Below are positions 16,017-26,022 of a stretch of 49,093 bases of DNA, piece by piece. The position numbers were made by a program, and so were the translations under genes. Numbering within the stretch: position 1 is the first letter of the stretch; every line of letters starts with the position of its first letter. The stretch is from CAZMOK01 sp964567785. Lineage in GTDB: Bacteria > Bacteroidota > Bacteroidia > Bacteroidales > JAGOPY01. The DNA lies in assembly GCA_964567785.1 (NCBI GenBank), contig CAZMOK010000020.1:1-49093 (forward strand). The letters run 5' to 3'. The notes below the pieces were generated by a model that made no database searches, was not told where the DNA came from, and saw only the letters and a list, made by a program, of their open reading frames with translations.

Positions 16017-19000
16017 ATGAAAGTATTTCTCTACAAGATTATTATGCCCGCTCTGTTCATTTGTTTCGCCACGGGTATCATGGCACAGTTCACAGTTACC
16101 GGAACGGTGATAGATGCAACTGACCAGTTAGGTATTCCTGGTGCAACAGTGATTGAAAAAGGCACATCAAATGGAACCATCACTGATATTGATGGCAGTT
16201 TTAGCCTTACAATTTCAAGTGAGAATGACACGCTTCAGTTTTCATATATCGGTTATGAAACTCTTGAAATACCGGTAATGGGTCGATCCAACGTGAACAT
16301 CGAAATGCGTTCTGAATTCACAGAATTGGACGAAGTAGTAGTGATCGGTTACGGCGTCCAGAAGAAAAAAGTGGTAACCGGGGCCATCTCAACTGTGGAA
16401 GCGGAAGATATACAAAAGATCCCGGTGCTCAGGGCTGAACAGGCAATGCAGGGTCGGACTGCCGGGGTCCAGGTAACCCAAATGTCGGGACAGCCGGGTG
16501 AATCGCCCACCGTCAGGATCCGTGGCGCCGGAACTACCGGGGATGCCGACCCGCTTTATATTGTTGACGGCATGCCGGTGAGCAATATCGATTACCTGAA
16601 CCCAAACGATATTGAGTCGATCGATGTATTAAAAGATGCTGCCTCTGCAGCCATATACGGGGCCAGGGCAGCCAACGGAGTGGTACTTATCACCACTATC
16701 AGCGGCGGTAAAGGAGAACCCGGGAAAATGAACCTGACATATTCTGGTTATTACGGTATTCAAAATGTTTCGAAGACAATACCAATGCTGAATGCCCAGC
16801 AATACATGGAGCTACAGAATGAAGGGGCCAGGAATGCAAATCAAACTGAGCCATTCGACCTGAATGAGATCCCCGACCATGACACTCACTGGCAGGAAGA
16901 ACTTTTCCAGAGCAACGTCCCGATAATGAACCATGATATTGATATTACAGGGGGAAATGAGGTTTCGTCTTATGCTGCCTCTCTCTCATATTTTTCGCAA
17001 CAAGGTATAATCGGCGGCGAAAAATCACAGTTCGACCGTATTACGGCAAGGTTTAACAGCCAGCATAAAGTGAAAAAGTGGTTGAGTTTTGGCAACAATT
17101 TTGCTTATTCTAATATTGAAAGGAAAGGGATAGCCAGCAACACCTCATTCAATGGTGCTTTCAGCAGTGCCTTAAACCTCGACCCTTTGACACCTGTCTT
17201 TGAAACCGATCCTGACGAGCTCTCAATACCCCCGTATTCGAACAGCCCGGTGGTTACTGATCCTGATGGAAATGTATATGGTATTTCAAGGTTTGTGCCT
17301 GGAGAAGTAGTCAACCCTTTAGCCTTGCTGGAGATACAAAACGGAATAACCAGGGTCGATAAGTTTGTGGGAAATATCTTTGCAGATATGCAAATAATCG
17401 AAGGCCTTAAGTTCAGGACTAATTTTGGTATTGACCTGGCATATGTAAATTTTGATTCATATACACCCCTTTTCTTCCTCAACGGTGCCCAGAATAATAC
17501 TGAAAAGACAAGCGTGTATAAGAGTTTGGAAAGATATTTTAACTGGCAATGGGAGAATACACTATCGTACACAAAACAGATCGAGGATCACCAGTTTTCT
17601 TTACTGGTGGGAACAACAGCGTACGAAGAGAATTTTGAAGACCTTACAGGTTTCAACGCAAAGGTCCCTCTCACTGACCCCGATAATGTTTACCTTAACA
17701 TGGCTACCGACACCGCCTGGGTAGCAACCGGCGGAGCTACATCGGCTGCATTGTTCTCCCTGTTCGGCAGGGTTACCTACGACTATAAGGGAAGGTATGC
17801 ATTCACAGGTATTATCCGACGTGACGGTTCTTCAAGATTCGGTGCTAATAACAGGTACGGTACCTTCCCTTCAGTGGGTGTAAGCTGGCTGCTCTCCGAA
17901 GAGCCATTCATGCCGGACCTTGGCCCCATAAATTTTATCAAGATCAGGGGTTCTTGGGGGGTCAATGGAAACCAGAATATTGGACTTTACCAATACGTAT
18001 CCACCATTGACAAGAGCCGTGGTTACATACTCGGCGGTGGAAGACTTACAGGAGCCTCACCCTCTTTTATTGAAAACGCCGATATCAAATGGGAAGAGTC
18101 TGAACAGCTTGATATCGCCATTGACCTTGGCTTGTTTTCAGACAGGCTCACTGCCACATTTGATTACTATGTAAAAACCACTAAAGACCTTCTTGAAGTA
18201 ATTCCAATTCCGGGCCATGTGGGTAACGATCCACCTTTTGCCAATGTCGGAAGTGTGCGAAACCGCGGCGTGGAAATGTCGGTCAACTGGCGCCATTTCG
18301 TGAGTGGGTTTAAGTATTCAGTCGGACTGAATGCTGCATACAATAAGAACGAAATGACTAAGATAGGCAACGAGGAAGGATACATCAATGGAGCATCATG
18401 GGCGGTTGCAGGTGTTATTACGCGCGCTCAGGAAGGCCTCCCTATTGCCTATTTTTATGGATTTAAAACAGATGGCCTTTTCCAGAATGAGACAGAAGTA
18501 TTTGAGCATATAGGCTCTAACGGTGAATTATTGCAACCCCAGGCTTCACCGGGAGATGTAAGGTTTGTGGATGTCAACGGTGATAATGAAATAACACCTG
18601 ATGACAGAACATTCATCGGAAATCCCACCCCGGACTGGACACTGGGATTCAATGGCTCTTTTGAATTCAGGAATTTTGATTTCTCTATGCTTCTTACAGG
18701 AGCCTTCGGACAAGAGGTCTTCAATGGTTCCCAGCGTCAGGACCTCAGTTTTACGAACAGGACAACCAAGATCCTCGACCGCTGGACCGGTGAGGGAACA
18801 TCGAACGAAATTCCACGGTTCACATGGAGTGATGTCAACAATAATTACAGGGTATCGGACCTGTATATCGAAAATGGTTCCTACCTGAGGGTTAAGAATT
18901 TACAAATTGGATACACTCTTCCCAGGAGTTTTCTCGATAAGATAAGTGCCACAACATGGCGCTTTTATGTTTCGGCTGAGAATTTGTACACCTTCACAGG

Positions 19001-19115
19001 TTATTCCGGCGCAGATCCGGAGATCGGTGCCATGAGCTCATTCGATATCGGTATCGACAGGGGTATCTATCCTCTTGCAAGGATCTTCAGGTTTGGAACC
19101 ACTATTTCATTTTAA
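16017..19115 (+). CDS. SusC/RagA-family TonB-linked outer-membrane transporter
   Basis: A 1032-residue TonB-dependent porin that imports oligosaccharides with its SusD lid. It has a signal peptide (to about residue 23, ...GIMAQ), a carboxypeptidase-regulatory-like domain (about 25-98, VTGTVIDATDQLGIPGATV), the SusC TonB box/linker region (LDEVVVIGYGVQKKK), a plug domain (about 115-230 with VRIRGAGTTGDADPLYIVDG) and a 22-strand barrel ending in ...FRFGTTISF. The size and order are normal. The SusD gene follows by 18 nt. The cargo is inferred from the neighbouring GH16, GH3 and GH94 enzymes to be a beta-glucan oligomer. Confidence 0.97.
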   Translation: MKVFLYKIIMPALFICFATGIMAQFTVTGTVIDATDQLGIPGATVIEKGTSNGTITDIDGSFSLTISSENDTLQFSYIGYETLEIPVMGRSNVNIEMRSEFTELDEVVVIGYGVQKKKVVTGAISTVEAEDIQKIPVLRAEQAMQGRTAGVQVTQMSGQPGESPTVRIRGAGTTGDADPLYIVDGMPVSNIDYLNPNDIESIDVLKDAASAAIYGARAANGVVLITTISGGKGEPGKMNLTYSGYYGIQNVSKTIPMLNAQQYMELQNEGARNANQTEPFDLNEIPDHDTHWQEELFQSNVPIMNHDIDITGGNEVSSYAASLSYFSQQGIIGGEKSQFDRITARFNSQHKVKKWLSFGNNFAYSNIERKGIASNTSFNGAFSSALNLDPLTPVFETDPDELSIPPYSNSPVVTDPDGNVYGISRFVPGEVVNPLALLEIQNGITRVDKFVGNIFADMQIIEGLKFRTNFGIDLAYVNFDSYTPLFFLNGAQNNTEKTSVYKSLERYFNWQWENTLSYTKQIEDHQFSLLVGTTAYEENFEDLTGFNAKVPLTDPDNVYLNMATDTAWVATGGATSAALFSLFGRVTYDYKGRYAFTGIIRRDGSSRFGANNRYGTFPSVGVSWLLSEEPFMPDLGPINFIKIRGSWGVNGNQNIGLYQYVSTIDKSRGYILGGGRLTGASPSFIENADIKWEESEQLDIAIDLGLFSDRLTATFDYYVKTTKDLLEVIPIPGHVGNDPPFANVGSVRNRGVEMSVNWRHFVSGFKYSVGLNAAYNKNEMTKIGNEEGYINGASWAVAGVITRAQEGLPIAYFYGFKTDGLFQNETEVFEHIGSNGELLQPQASPGDVRFVDVNGDNEITPDDRTFIGNPTPDWTLGFNGSFEFRNFDFSMLLTGAFGQEVFNGSQRQDLSFTNRTTKILDRWTGEGTSNEIPRFTWSDVNNNYRVSDLYIENGSYLRVKNLQIGYTLPRSFLDKISATTWRFYVSAENLYTFTGYSGADPEIGAMSSFDIGIDRGIYPLARIFRFGTTISF

Positions 19116-19133
19116 CAGGAAAACCAAGGTACT

Positions 19134-20690
19134 ATGAAAAAATATAGAATCATATTTATTATATCACTGGCTTTTGCTTCGTTCTTATATTCCTGTAAAA
19201 AGGATTTTCTGGAACGGACGCCACTTGACCAGGAAGTGTCATCAAATTTCTACCAGACAGAAGAGGATGCCATGCAGGCGTTGGTTGCCGTGTATGATGT
19301 TCTTGGATACCAATCAAGCCCGGGTATTTCCTGGGCCCCGTTCGTCCTTGTTTCTGATGTTTTATCTGATGATTCCTATGCAGGGGGAGCCGATGCTAAC
19401 GATGGTAAGGATGAAGATGAACTGAACAATTTTGAAATACCTGCAACTAATCTGCTGGTCCATGCTACATGGCTCAAGAACTACACGGGAATATACAGGG
19501 CAAACCTTCTGCTGGAAAAGATAGATGGTATTGAAGCTTCGGACGAGTTCAAAACACGCATCATTGCAGAATGTAAATTTTTGAGGGCTTACTTCTATTT
19601 TGAACAGGTTCGCTTTTTTGAAAACATTCCATTGCTTACCAAAACTATCAAGGGCCCCTCAGAATATAACCAGCCCCAGGCGCCCCCGGAAGATGTGTAT
19701 AACCAGATCGCACTCGACCTGGTAGATGCCATTAACAATCTGCCCGGGGTAATCACAGCATATGATGCCGGAAGGGCAAGCAAATGGTCGGCACAAGCGT
19801 TGCTGGCGCGTGTTTACCTGTTTTATAACGGGGTTTATAATGCTGAACTTCAAGCCGGTGAACAGGAAATCAACAATTCGGTAGTGCTTGGCTACCTCGA
19901 AGAACTTATCAATAATAGTGGCCACGACCTTTTCCCTGACTATGAAACTAATTTTAAGCTTGCAGGGGAATATGGCATAGAATCCGTATTTGAGATCTCT
20001 TACGGTGATACCCCTCCCTGGTGGGACTGGGATTATGTCCGCGGTGGCGAAGGAAACCTGACGGCACAAATGCAGGGACCTAGGGTTACCGGTTCCGACA
20101 ACTGGAACAGGGGCTGGAGCTTCGGTACAGTGAGCCAGAAACTGGTTGACGACCTTGAGGGAGACCCAAGGTTGTATCATACTGTGCTATTCGAAGACAG
20201 CCTCGACGGAGAACTGGTTAAGGGTTATCAGCATACAGGATATTATTCAAATAAGTACAGCTCAGATGCTGAACACTGGGGTGCTGACGGCCAGTTTGAA
20301 CTTAACAGGACCTGTAACCACCGTGTGATCAGGTTTTCAGACGTACTTCTTATGGCAGCAGAGCTTGGCAGCGGGAATGCCCAGCAATACCTCGACCGTG
20401 TAAGGCAAAGGGTAGGTTTGCCCAGCGTGCCTGCAACAATGGAAAATATAATGAGGGAAAGACGGCTTGAGCTTTCTTTGGAAGGTTTACGCTATTTCGA
20501 TCTGATAAGACAAGGTATGGCTGTGGCAAGTGAAGAACTCACAGTAATAGGCGTCAGGGGGCCCGATTACATCGGTGACCAGATACTATTTGACGTAACT
20601 TTTAATTCAGCTACAGGAGGGTTCTTGCCGATACCACAAACCGAGGTGGACCTGTCGGGTGGAACATTCACGCAAAATCAGGGCTACTAA
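19134..20690 (+). CDS. SusD/RagB-family glycan-binding lipoprotein
   Basis: A 518-residue surface lipoprotein (Cys in FLYSCKKDF) forming the lid over the SusC barrel. The N-terminal SusD-like domain starts at about 25 (LERTPLDQEVSSNFYQTEEDAMQA). TPR-like helices follow, with FLRAYFYFEQVRFFENIPLLT. The C-terminal SusD/RagB part carries HRVIRFSDVLLMAAEL, MRERRLELSLEGLRYFDLIRQG and the ending FTQNQGY, all characteristic. Many Trp residues between 285 and 350 (TPPWWDWDYV, SDNWNRGWS) are candidate glucan-contact sites. An 89-nt gap without a clear terminator leads to the GH3 gene. Confidence 0.97.
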   Translation: MKKYRIIFIISLAFASFLYSCKKDFLERTPLDQEVSSNFYQTEEDAMQALVAVYDVLGYQSSPGISWAPFVLVSDVLSDDSYAGGADANDGKDEDELNNFEIPATNLLVHATWLKNYTGIYRANLLLEKIDGIEASDEFKTRIIAECKFLRAYFYFEQVRFFENIPLLTKTIKGPSEYNQPQAPPEDVYNQIALDLVDAINNLPGVITAYDAGRASKWSAQALLARVYLFYNGVYNAELQAGEQEINNSVVLGYLEELINNSGHDLFPDYETNFKLAGEYGIESVFEISYGDTPPWWDWDYVRGGEGNLTAQMQGPRVTGSDNWNRGWSFGTVSQKLVDDLEGDPRLYHTVLFEDSLDGELVKGYQHTGYYSNKYSSDAEHWGADGQFELNRTCNHRVIRFSDVLLMAAELGSGNAQQYLDRVRQRVGLPSVPATMENIMRERRLELSLEGLRYFDLIRQGMAVASEELTVIGVRGPDYIGDQILFDVTFNSATGGFLPIPQTEVDLSGGTFTQNQGY

Positions 20691-20779
20691 ACCACTGAAA
20701 ACCCTGCTGAACATACAGGTTTAACAGTAACATGCCCCTGTGAACAATCGTTTGATAGTAACGGTAAACAAATAATGCC

Positions 20780-23032
20780 TTGTTAGTCAATATCCCAAAT
20801 ACTGTACTTAATATATTGCTCCTCTTAATTGCTGTTATACTTTCGGGTTGCAAGGGAAATATGGATAAGCATGATGATAAGGTCGAAAAACTCCTTGGCA
20901 GGATGACCCTCGAGGAAAAGATAGGGCAGACACAGCTATATCAAAGTCCCGGAGGCGCTGACATGTCGGGCCTGAAGGATATAATTAAGAAGGGACAGGC
21001 CGGGGCAATACTTAATGAAACCAGGCCCGAAGTAATTTTTGAGTTGCAAAAAGCATCAATTGAACAAAGCAGGCTGGGTATTCCCTTGCTTTTTGCCAGG
21101 GATGTAATACATGGCTTCAAAACGGTCTTTCCGATCAATATCGGCCTGGCAGCGTCTTTCAATCCGGAACTGGTCCGGAAAGGGGCTGATATAGCTGCCC
21201 TGGAAGCTGCCAGCGCCGGTGTAAACTGGAATTTTGCACCAATGGTGGATATTGCCCGTGATCCGAGATGGGGACGGATGGCAGAAAGTTTTGGTGAAGA
21301 CCCCCTGCTTGTTACCAGGATGGGCCTTGCAATGATGGATGGTTACAGGGGGGAGGGTGAAAAGCCCCGTATGGCTTCCTGTGCCAAACATTTTGCCGCA
21401 TACGGAGCCACCGAAGGAGGCAGGGATTATAATACTGCCAGCGTACCTGAAGTGGAACTCTGGAATATTCACTTCAAGCCTTTTATGGCATTGAATGAAG
21501 CAGGTGTATCCACCTTCATGACAGGCTTTAACGAGTTGAACGGTATACCTGCAACAGGAAATGAATTACTCTTGCGGGATATACTGAAAGAACGCTGGGA
21601 TTTCCGGGGGTTCGTAGTCAGCGACTGGGCTTCGGTAACGGAAATGAGGGTACATGGCTTTGCCGCTGACGATAAGGAAGCTGCTGCCAAAGCCATGAAG
21701 GCAGGACTGGATATGGAAATGGCTACCAACTCATACAGGGATCATTTGGCCGAGCTGATTGAAACAGGGATTGTTACAGAAGAAATGCTGGATGATGCCG
21801 TAAGGCGGATCCTCAAGGTCAAATTCGAACTTGGGCTGTTTGATGAACCCTATAATGATCCGAATGAAGCCAATTCAGAACCTCCTGCCGAACACTTCAA
21901 CCTGGCAAAAGAATCGGCTGTCCAGAGCCTTGTTTTACTCAAGAACGAAAAAAACACACTTCCACTGGATAACACAGATAAAATAGCCGTTATAGGACCA
22001 ATGGCTGACGACAGGTATGAACAGCTCGGTACCTGGATATTCGACGGCGATACCAACTTAAGTATCACTCCATTAATGGCATTCAGGGAAGCACTCGGGG
22101 ATGACCGCATAAGTTATGCAAAAGGCCTGGAAACTACCAGGTCATATGGCCGTGATGGATTTGAAAGTGCCAGGCGTACCGCCAGAAAAGCTGATGTATC
22201 AATAATCTTCGCAGGGGAAGAATCTATAATCACAGGGGAAGCACACAGCCGGGCATACCTCAACCTGCCCGGTGCGCAGAATGAACTGATAAAAGAGGTT
22301 TCTGAAACCGGGAAACCACTGGTGCTCGTTATTATGACACCCCGGCCGCTGACCATTGGTGAAATATCAGAATATGCAGATGCCGTAATTTATGCGTGGC
22401 ATCCCGGTACCATGGCCGGCCCGGCGCTGGCAGACGTGTTACTCGGTGTTGAATCGCCGTCGGGTAAACTGCCTGTGACTTTTCCCAAAGCCGCAGGCCA
22501 GATACCTATATATTACGCACATAAAAATACCGGCCGGCCCCCCAGTGAAGAGTCTTTTGTGCATATTGACGATATCCCGGTGAGAAGTTTCCAGACTTCC
22601 ATCGGAAATACGAGCCATTACCTTGATGTTGGCTTCAAACCACTGTACCCTTTCGGTTTTGGCCTTTCCTATACTGAATACGATTATTCGGGCCTCCAGC
22701 TATCTTCAGCATCCATTGGCATCGATGATACACTTTCAATCACAGCAACACTAACAAATACCGGTGACTATGATGGACACGAAGTGGTACAGCTTTATGT
22801 ACGCGATATGGTGGCATCCGTCACAAGGCCGGTAAAAGAACTGAAGGATTTCAAAAAAGTCTTTCTGAAGGAAGGGGAAACCCGTATAGTTCAATTTGAA
22901 TTAACGCCACAGCATCTTGGTTTCTATGATAAAGACGGGAATTACCTTATCGAGCCGGGAGTGTTCATGGTATGGATCGGTGGTAGTTCTGAAGCAGAAA
23001 TGAATTCAATGTTTAAATTGATCCGGGAATAA
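20780..23032 (+). CDS. GH3 beta-glucosidase lipoprotein (BglX-like)
   Basis: A 750-residue family 3 glycoside hydrolase that removes glucose from the non-reducing end of beta-gluco-oligosaccharides, probably in the periplasm. It has a lipoprotein signal with Cys in VILSGCKGN, a (beta/alpha)8 domain with KHFAAYG and the nucleophile Asp282 in FVVSDWASV, an alpha/beta sandwich domain (about 380-590) and a C-terminal Fn3-like domain (about 650-740). The start is unusual: the frame opens with TTG (20780) and has no ATG before residue 33. An out-of-frame ATG at 20775 would be in frame if one base were inserted. The MFS gene starts one base after the stop, indicating tight coupling. Confidence 0.92.
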   Translation: MLVNIPNTVLNILLLLIAVILSGCKGNMDKHDDKVEKLLGRMTLEEKIGQTQLYQSPGGADMSGLKDIIKKGQAGAILNETRPEVIFELQKASIEQSRLGIPLLFARDVIHGFKTVFPINIGLAASFNPELVRKGADIAALEAASAGVNWNFAPMVDIARDPRWGRMAESFGEDPLLVTRMGLAMMDGYRGEGEKPRMASCAKHFAAYGATEGGRDYNTASVPEVELWNIHFKPFMALNEAGVSTFMTGFNELNGIPATGNELLLRDILKERWDFRGFVVSDWASVTEMRVHGFAADDKEAAAKAMKAGLDMEMATNSYRDHLAELIETGIVTEEMLDDAVRRILKVKFELGLFDEPYNDPNEANSEPPAEHFNLAKESAVQSLVLLKNEKNTLPLDNTDKIAVIGPMADDRYEQLGTWIFDGDTNLSITPLMAFREALGDDRISYAKGLETTRSYGRDGFESARRTARKADVSIIFAGEESIITGEAHSRAYLNLPGAQNELIKEVSETGKPLVLVIMTPRPLTIGEISEYADAVIYAWHPGTMAGPALADVLLGVESPSGKLPVTFPKAAGQIPIYYAHKNTGRPPSEESFVHIDDIPVRSFQTSIGNTSHYLDVGFKPLYPFGFGLSYTEYDYSGLQLSSASIGIDDTLSITATLTNTGDYDGHEVVQLYVRDMVASVTRPVKELKDFKKVFLKEGETRIVQFELTPQHLGFYDKDGNYLIEPGVFMVWIGGSSEAEMNSMFKLIRE

Positions 23033-23033
23033 A

Positions 23034-24632
23034 ATGAACGAAAAGCAGAAATACACTATCAAGGTATCCCTCATAGTTGCTTTAGGCGGCTTTCTGATGG
23101 GATTCGACGCCTCAGTTATTTCCGGAGTGGTGAAATTCATTGAGCCCGAGTTCGCCCTGTCGAAATTACAATTGGGCTGGGCTGTCAGCTCACTTACCCT
23201 TACCGCAACCCTCGCCATGATGGTGGCAGGGCCTTTAAGCACCGCCTATGGCCGGAAACCTGTGCTGAAGATCACTGCGGCGCTGTATGCTGTATCAGCC
23301 CTTGGCTCGGCGCTTGCACCTGATTTTATCACGCTGGTGATCGCCAGGATGATAGGTGGCATCGGTGTAGGCGCTTCGCTGATCATTGCGCCGATGTACA
23401 TCGCCGAGATCTCACCCCCCACCCTGCGTGGCCGGATGGTGTCGTTTAACCAGCTCAATATTGTTCTGGGCATTTCAATAGCTTTCTTCACCAACTATCT
23501 TATCCTCAGGCTTGGGGAATCAGATATAGCATGGACAAAAATGTTGCTTATTGATGAGCACCAGTGGCGGTGGATGCTTGGCCTCGAACTATTGCCCGCT
23601 GTATTATACTTCACTTTGCTTTTCATAGTTCCGGAAAGCCCGAGATGGCTTATAATGAAAGAAAAAGAAAATGAAGCCCTTAAGATCTTTAAACGGGTCT
23701 CGTCAGAACAGCAGGCACTTCGTGACATAGAAGCTGCCAAGGCAAGCCTCTCCGAAGATACCGGGAAGAAGAGAGTACGCGTATCAGAATTGTTTAAGCC
23801 CTCGTTGAGGCTGGTTCTGACAATTGGCCTTATCATTGCCGTAACTCAACAAATTACAGGCATCAATTCAGTGTTTTTCTATGCCCCCATGATCTTTGAA
23901 CAATCGGGCATAGGAACTGATGCCTCTTTCTCACAAGCCATACTGGTAGGGCTCACAAACCTTGTGTTCACAGTACTTGCGATACTTTTTATCGACCGTT
24001 TCGGACGTAAGATCCTGCTGGCTTTCGGTCTTTCAGGAATTGCCATAAGCATGTTTATTCTTGCTTATGGTTTTAATTCTGCAACCTACACCATAACCGA
24101 AGAAGCTGTATCAACGTTACCTGCTCACATCGACAAAACAAAAGCAGGAAACCTCTCTGGCAAAACTTTTAATAGTGATGTGACTTTCAAAAGGGCAATA
24201 GAGGAAGAATTTGGCACTGTTGAGGCGAAGAAAGTGGAGTCAGGGCTGATAACGGCAGCCATAGACATGAATTCCCTGCTAATTCTTTTTGGGATCATCG
24301 GCTTTGTAGCATCGTTTGCCATTTCCGTCGGGCCTGTTATGTGGGTATTGTTTTCAGAGCTGTTTCCGAATTATGTGCGTGGGCTGGCAATCTCGCTGGC
24401 CGGATTTGTCAATTCAGGGGTAAGCTTCCTTGTACAACTTGTCTTCCCCTGGGAACTTTCGGTATTGGGAAATTCGATGACTTTCCTTATCTACGGCCTC
24501 TTTGCCGTTTTAGGACTCGGACTGCTCATGTGGCTTTTACCCGAAACCAAGAATAAATCACTTGAAGAACTGGAGGTCTTACTGGTACATAAAAAGAAAC
24601 CAACCGGCAATATAGCAAGACACCTTAAGTAA
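23034..24632 (+). CDS. MFS sugar porter
   Basis: A 532-residue inner-membrane transporter of the sugar porter family with 12 predicted helices. Signatures include GRKPVL after helix 2, PESPRWL after helix 6, QQITGINSVFFYAP in helix 7, DRFGRK and the C-terminal PETKNKSLEEL. A hydrophilic insertion of about 60 residues lies near 345-405 (between helices 9 and 10), longer than in E. coli XylE-type porters but of a sort seen in Bacteroidota. It would carry glucose or a short beta-glucoside into the cytoplasm, feeding the GH94 enzyme. It starts one base after the GH3 stop. Confidence 0.93.
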   Translation: MNEKQKYTIKVSLIVALGGFLMGFDASVISGVVKFIEPEFALSKLQLGWAVSSLTLTATLAMMVAGPLSTAYGRKPVLKITAALYAVSALGSALAPDFITLVIARMIGGIGVGASLIIAPMYIAEISPPTLRGRMVSFNQLNIVLGISIAFFTNYLILRLGESDIAWTKMLLIDEHQWRWMLGLELLPAVLYFTLLFIVPESPRWLIMKEKENEALKIFKRVSSEQQALRDIEAAKASLSEDTGKKRVRVSELFKPSLRLVLTIGLIIAVTQQITGINSVFFYAPMIFEQSGIGTDASFSQAILVGLTNLVFTVLAILFIDRFGRKILLAFGLSGIAISMFILAYGFNSATYTITEEAVSTLPAHIDKTKAGNLSGKTFNSDVTFKRAIEEEFGTVEAKKVESGLITAAIDMNSLLILFGIIGFVASFAISVGPVMWVLFSELFPNYVRGLAISLAGFVNSGVSFLVQLVFPWELSVLGNSMTFLIYGLFAVLGLGLLMWLLPETKNKSLEELEVLLVHKKKPTGNIARHLK

Positions 24633-24668
24633 CCAAAAGAATTGAAATCATTGAAAAAAATAGTATTG

Positions 24669-25985
24669 ATGAGAAAGTTAATAAACATAGTCCTACTGTC
24701 AACCATCCCACTCATAATTGCATCATGCCATTTCAAAAATACTGAGGAAAATTCACCCGGACCTGCAAAAGTTGAGCTGGTAAAGGAAACGGATAAGTAC
24801 ACGCTGATGGTGGACAATGAGCCCTTTTATATCCTCGGTGCAGGGCTCGAAGGCGGAAGTATCGAAGAGTTATCGGCTCACGGCGGAAATGCTATGAGGA
24901 CATGGAGGACAGACAATATGTTCAGGACCGGCCAGGAGGTGCTGGATCAGGCATATGCTAACGGCATCATGGTTTGTATGGGAATCGAAATAGCCAGGGA
25001 AAGGCATGGCTTTGACTACAATGATTCAGTTGCTGTGAGAGAGCAGTTTGAATATGTTAAAAGTGAGGTTTTAAAGTACAAGGACCATCCGGCACTGCTT
25101 GCCTGGGGTATCGGAAACGAATTGAACCTGCACTATTCCAACCCGAAAGTCTGGGACGCAGTGGAAGAGATCTCACAAATGATCCACCAGGTTGATCCGA
25201 ACCATCCTACAACTACCATGCTGGCCGGGGCACAAAAGGATGTTGTTGATGAAGTTACAAAAAGGTGCCCATCGCTTGATTTCCTAAGCTTTCAACTTTA
25301 CGGCGACATAGTGAACCTGCCGAAATATATTGAAGAAAGTGGCTACGAAGGGGCTTTTGTTGTATCCGAATGGGGCGCCACAGGGCACTGGGAGGTTGCC
25401 AGGACAGAATGGGGAAGGCCTATAGAACAAACCAGCCACGAAAAAGCAATGGCTTATAAAGAAAGATATGAAAAAGTAATTGCAGCCCAACCCGAACAAT
25501 GCATAGGCTCTTTTGTGTTTCTCTGGGGACAGAAACAGGAACGGACCCCAACCTGGTATGGTATGTTCCTCGAAGGAGGTGAGAATACCGAATCGATAGA
25601 TGTCATGCAGTACATGTGGACAGGCGAATGGCCGGAAAACAGGGTGCCCATGCTCAAAAAATTCCATCTCGAAGGTAAAACGGCATACGACAATATAAAA
25701 CTTAAAACAGGAACTACATACAATGCCGAAGTGGTTGTTGAAGATCCGGACGATGACAAGCTAAGCTATTCCTGGGAGATAATTCCCGAGGTACCCGAAA
25801 ATATGCAAAGCGATGGTGGGGACTTCGAACAGCGCCCGCTCAGTGTTATGAAGAAAAGCTCCAACGATAACGAAATTGCTTTCAAATCACCTGAAAACCC
25901 CGGACAATACAGGTTATTTATTTATGCCTATGACGGTCACAACAACGCTGCAACTGCCAATATCCCATTTCTGGTTGTAAAATAA
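24669..25985 (+). CDS. Clan GH-A TIM-barrel glycoside hydrolase lipoprotein
   Basis: A 438-residue lipoprotein (Cys20 in LIIASCHF) with a TIM barrel and a C-terminal Ig/PKD-like domain (about 335-438). The putative acid/base Glu151 is in WGIGNELNL and the nucleophile Glu234 in VVSEWGATG, matching the strand-4/strand-7 arrangement of retaining clan GH-A enzymes. It resembles the TIM part of GH2 without the flanking GH2 beta domains. GH158-like endo-beta-1,3-glucanases also have a TIM barrel plus Ig domain, and are a reasonable alternative. I cannot assign the family by eye. Start ATG 24669 is chosen over TTG 24642 because it directly begins the lipoprotein signal. Confidence 0.72.
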   Translation: MRKLINIVLLSTIPLIIASCHFKNTEENSPGPAKVELVKETDKYTLMVDNEPFYILGAGLEGGSIEELSAHGGNAMRTWRTDNMFRTGQEVLDQAYANGIMVCMGIEIARERHGFDYNDSVAVREQFEYVKSEVLKYKDHPALLAWGIGNELNLHYSNPKVWDAVEEISQMIHQVDPNHPTTTMLAGAQKDVVDEVTKRCPSLDFLSFQLYGDIVNLPKYIEESGYEGAFVVSEWGATGHWEVARTEWGRPIEQTSHEKAMAYKERYEKVIAAQPEQCIGSFVFLWGQKQERTPTWYGMFLEGGENTESIDVMQYMWTGEWPENRVPMLKKFHLEGKTAYDNIKLKTGTTYNAEVVVEDPDDDKLSYSWEIIPEVPENMQSDGGDFEQRPLSVMKKSSNDNEIAFKSPENPGQYRLFIYAYDGHNNAATANIPFLVVK

Positions 25986-26022
25986 AAGTTGCAGCACTCT
26001 TTAAGAATAATCATGATCAGTT

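Noticed and set aside
20691..20779. Possible hairpin ACAGG...CCTGT between SusD and GH3 genes
   Set aside because: Only five pairs with a loop of over 20 nt; not distinguishable from chance.
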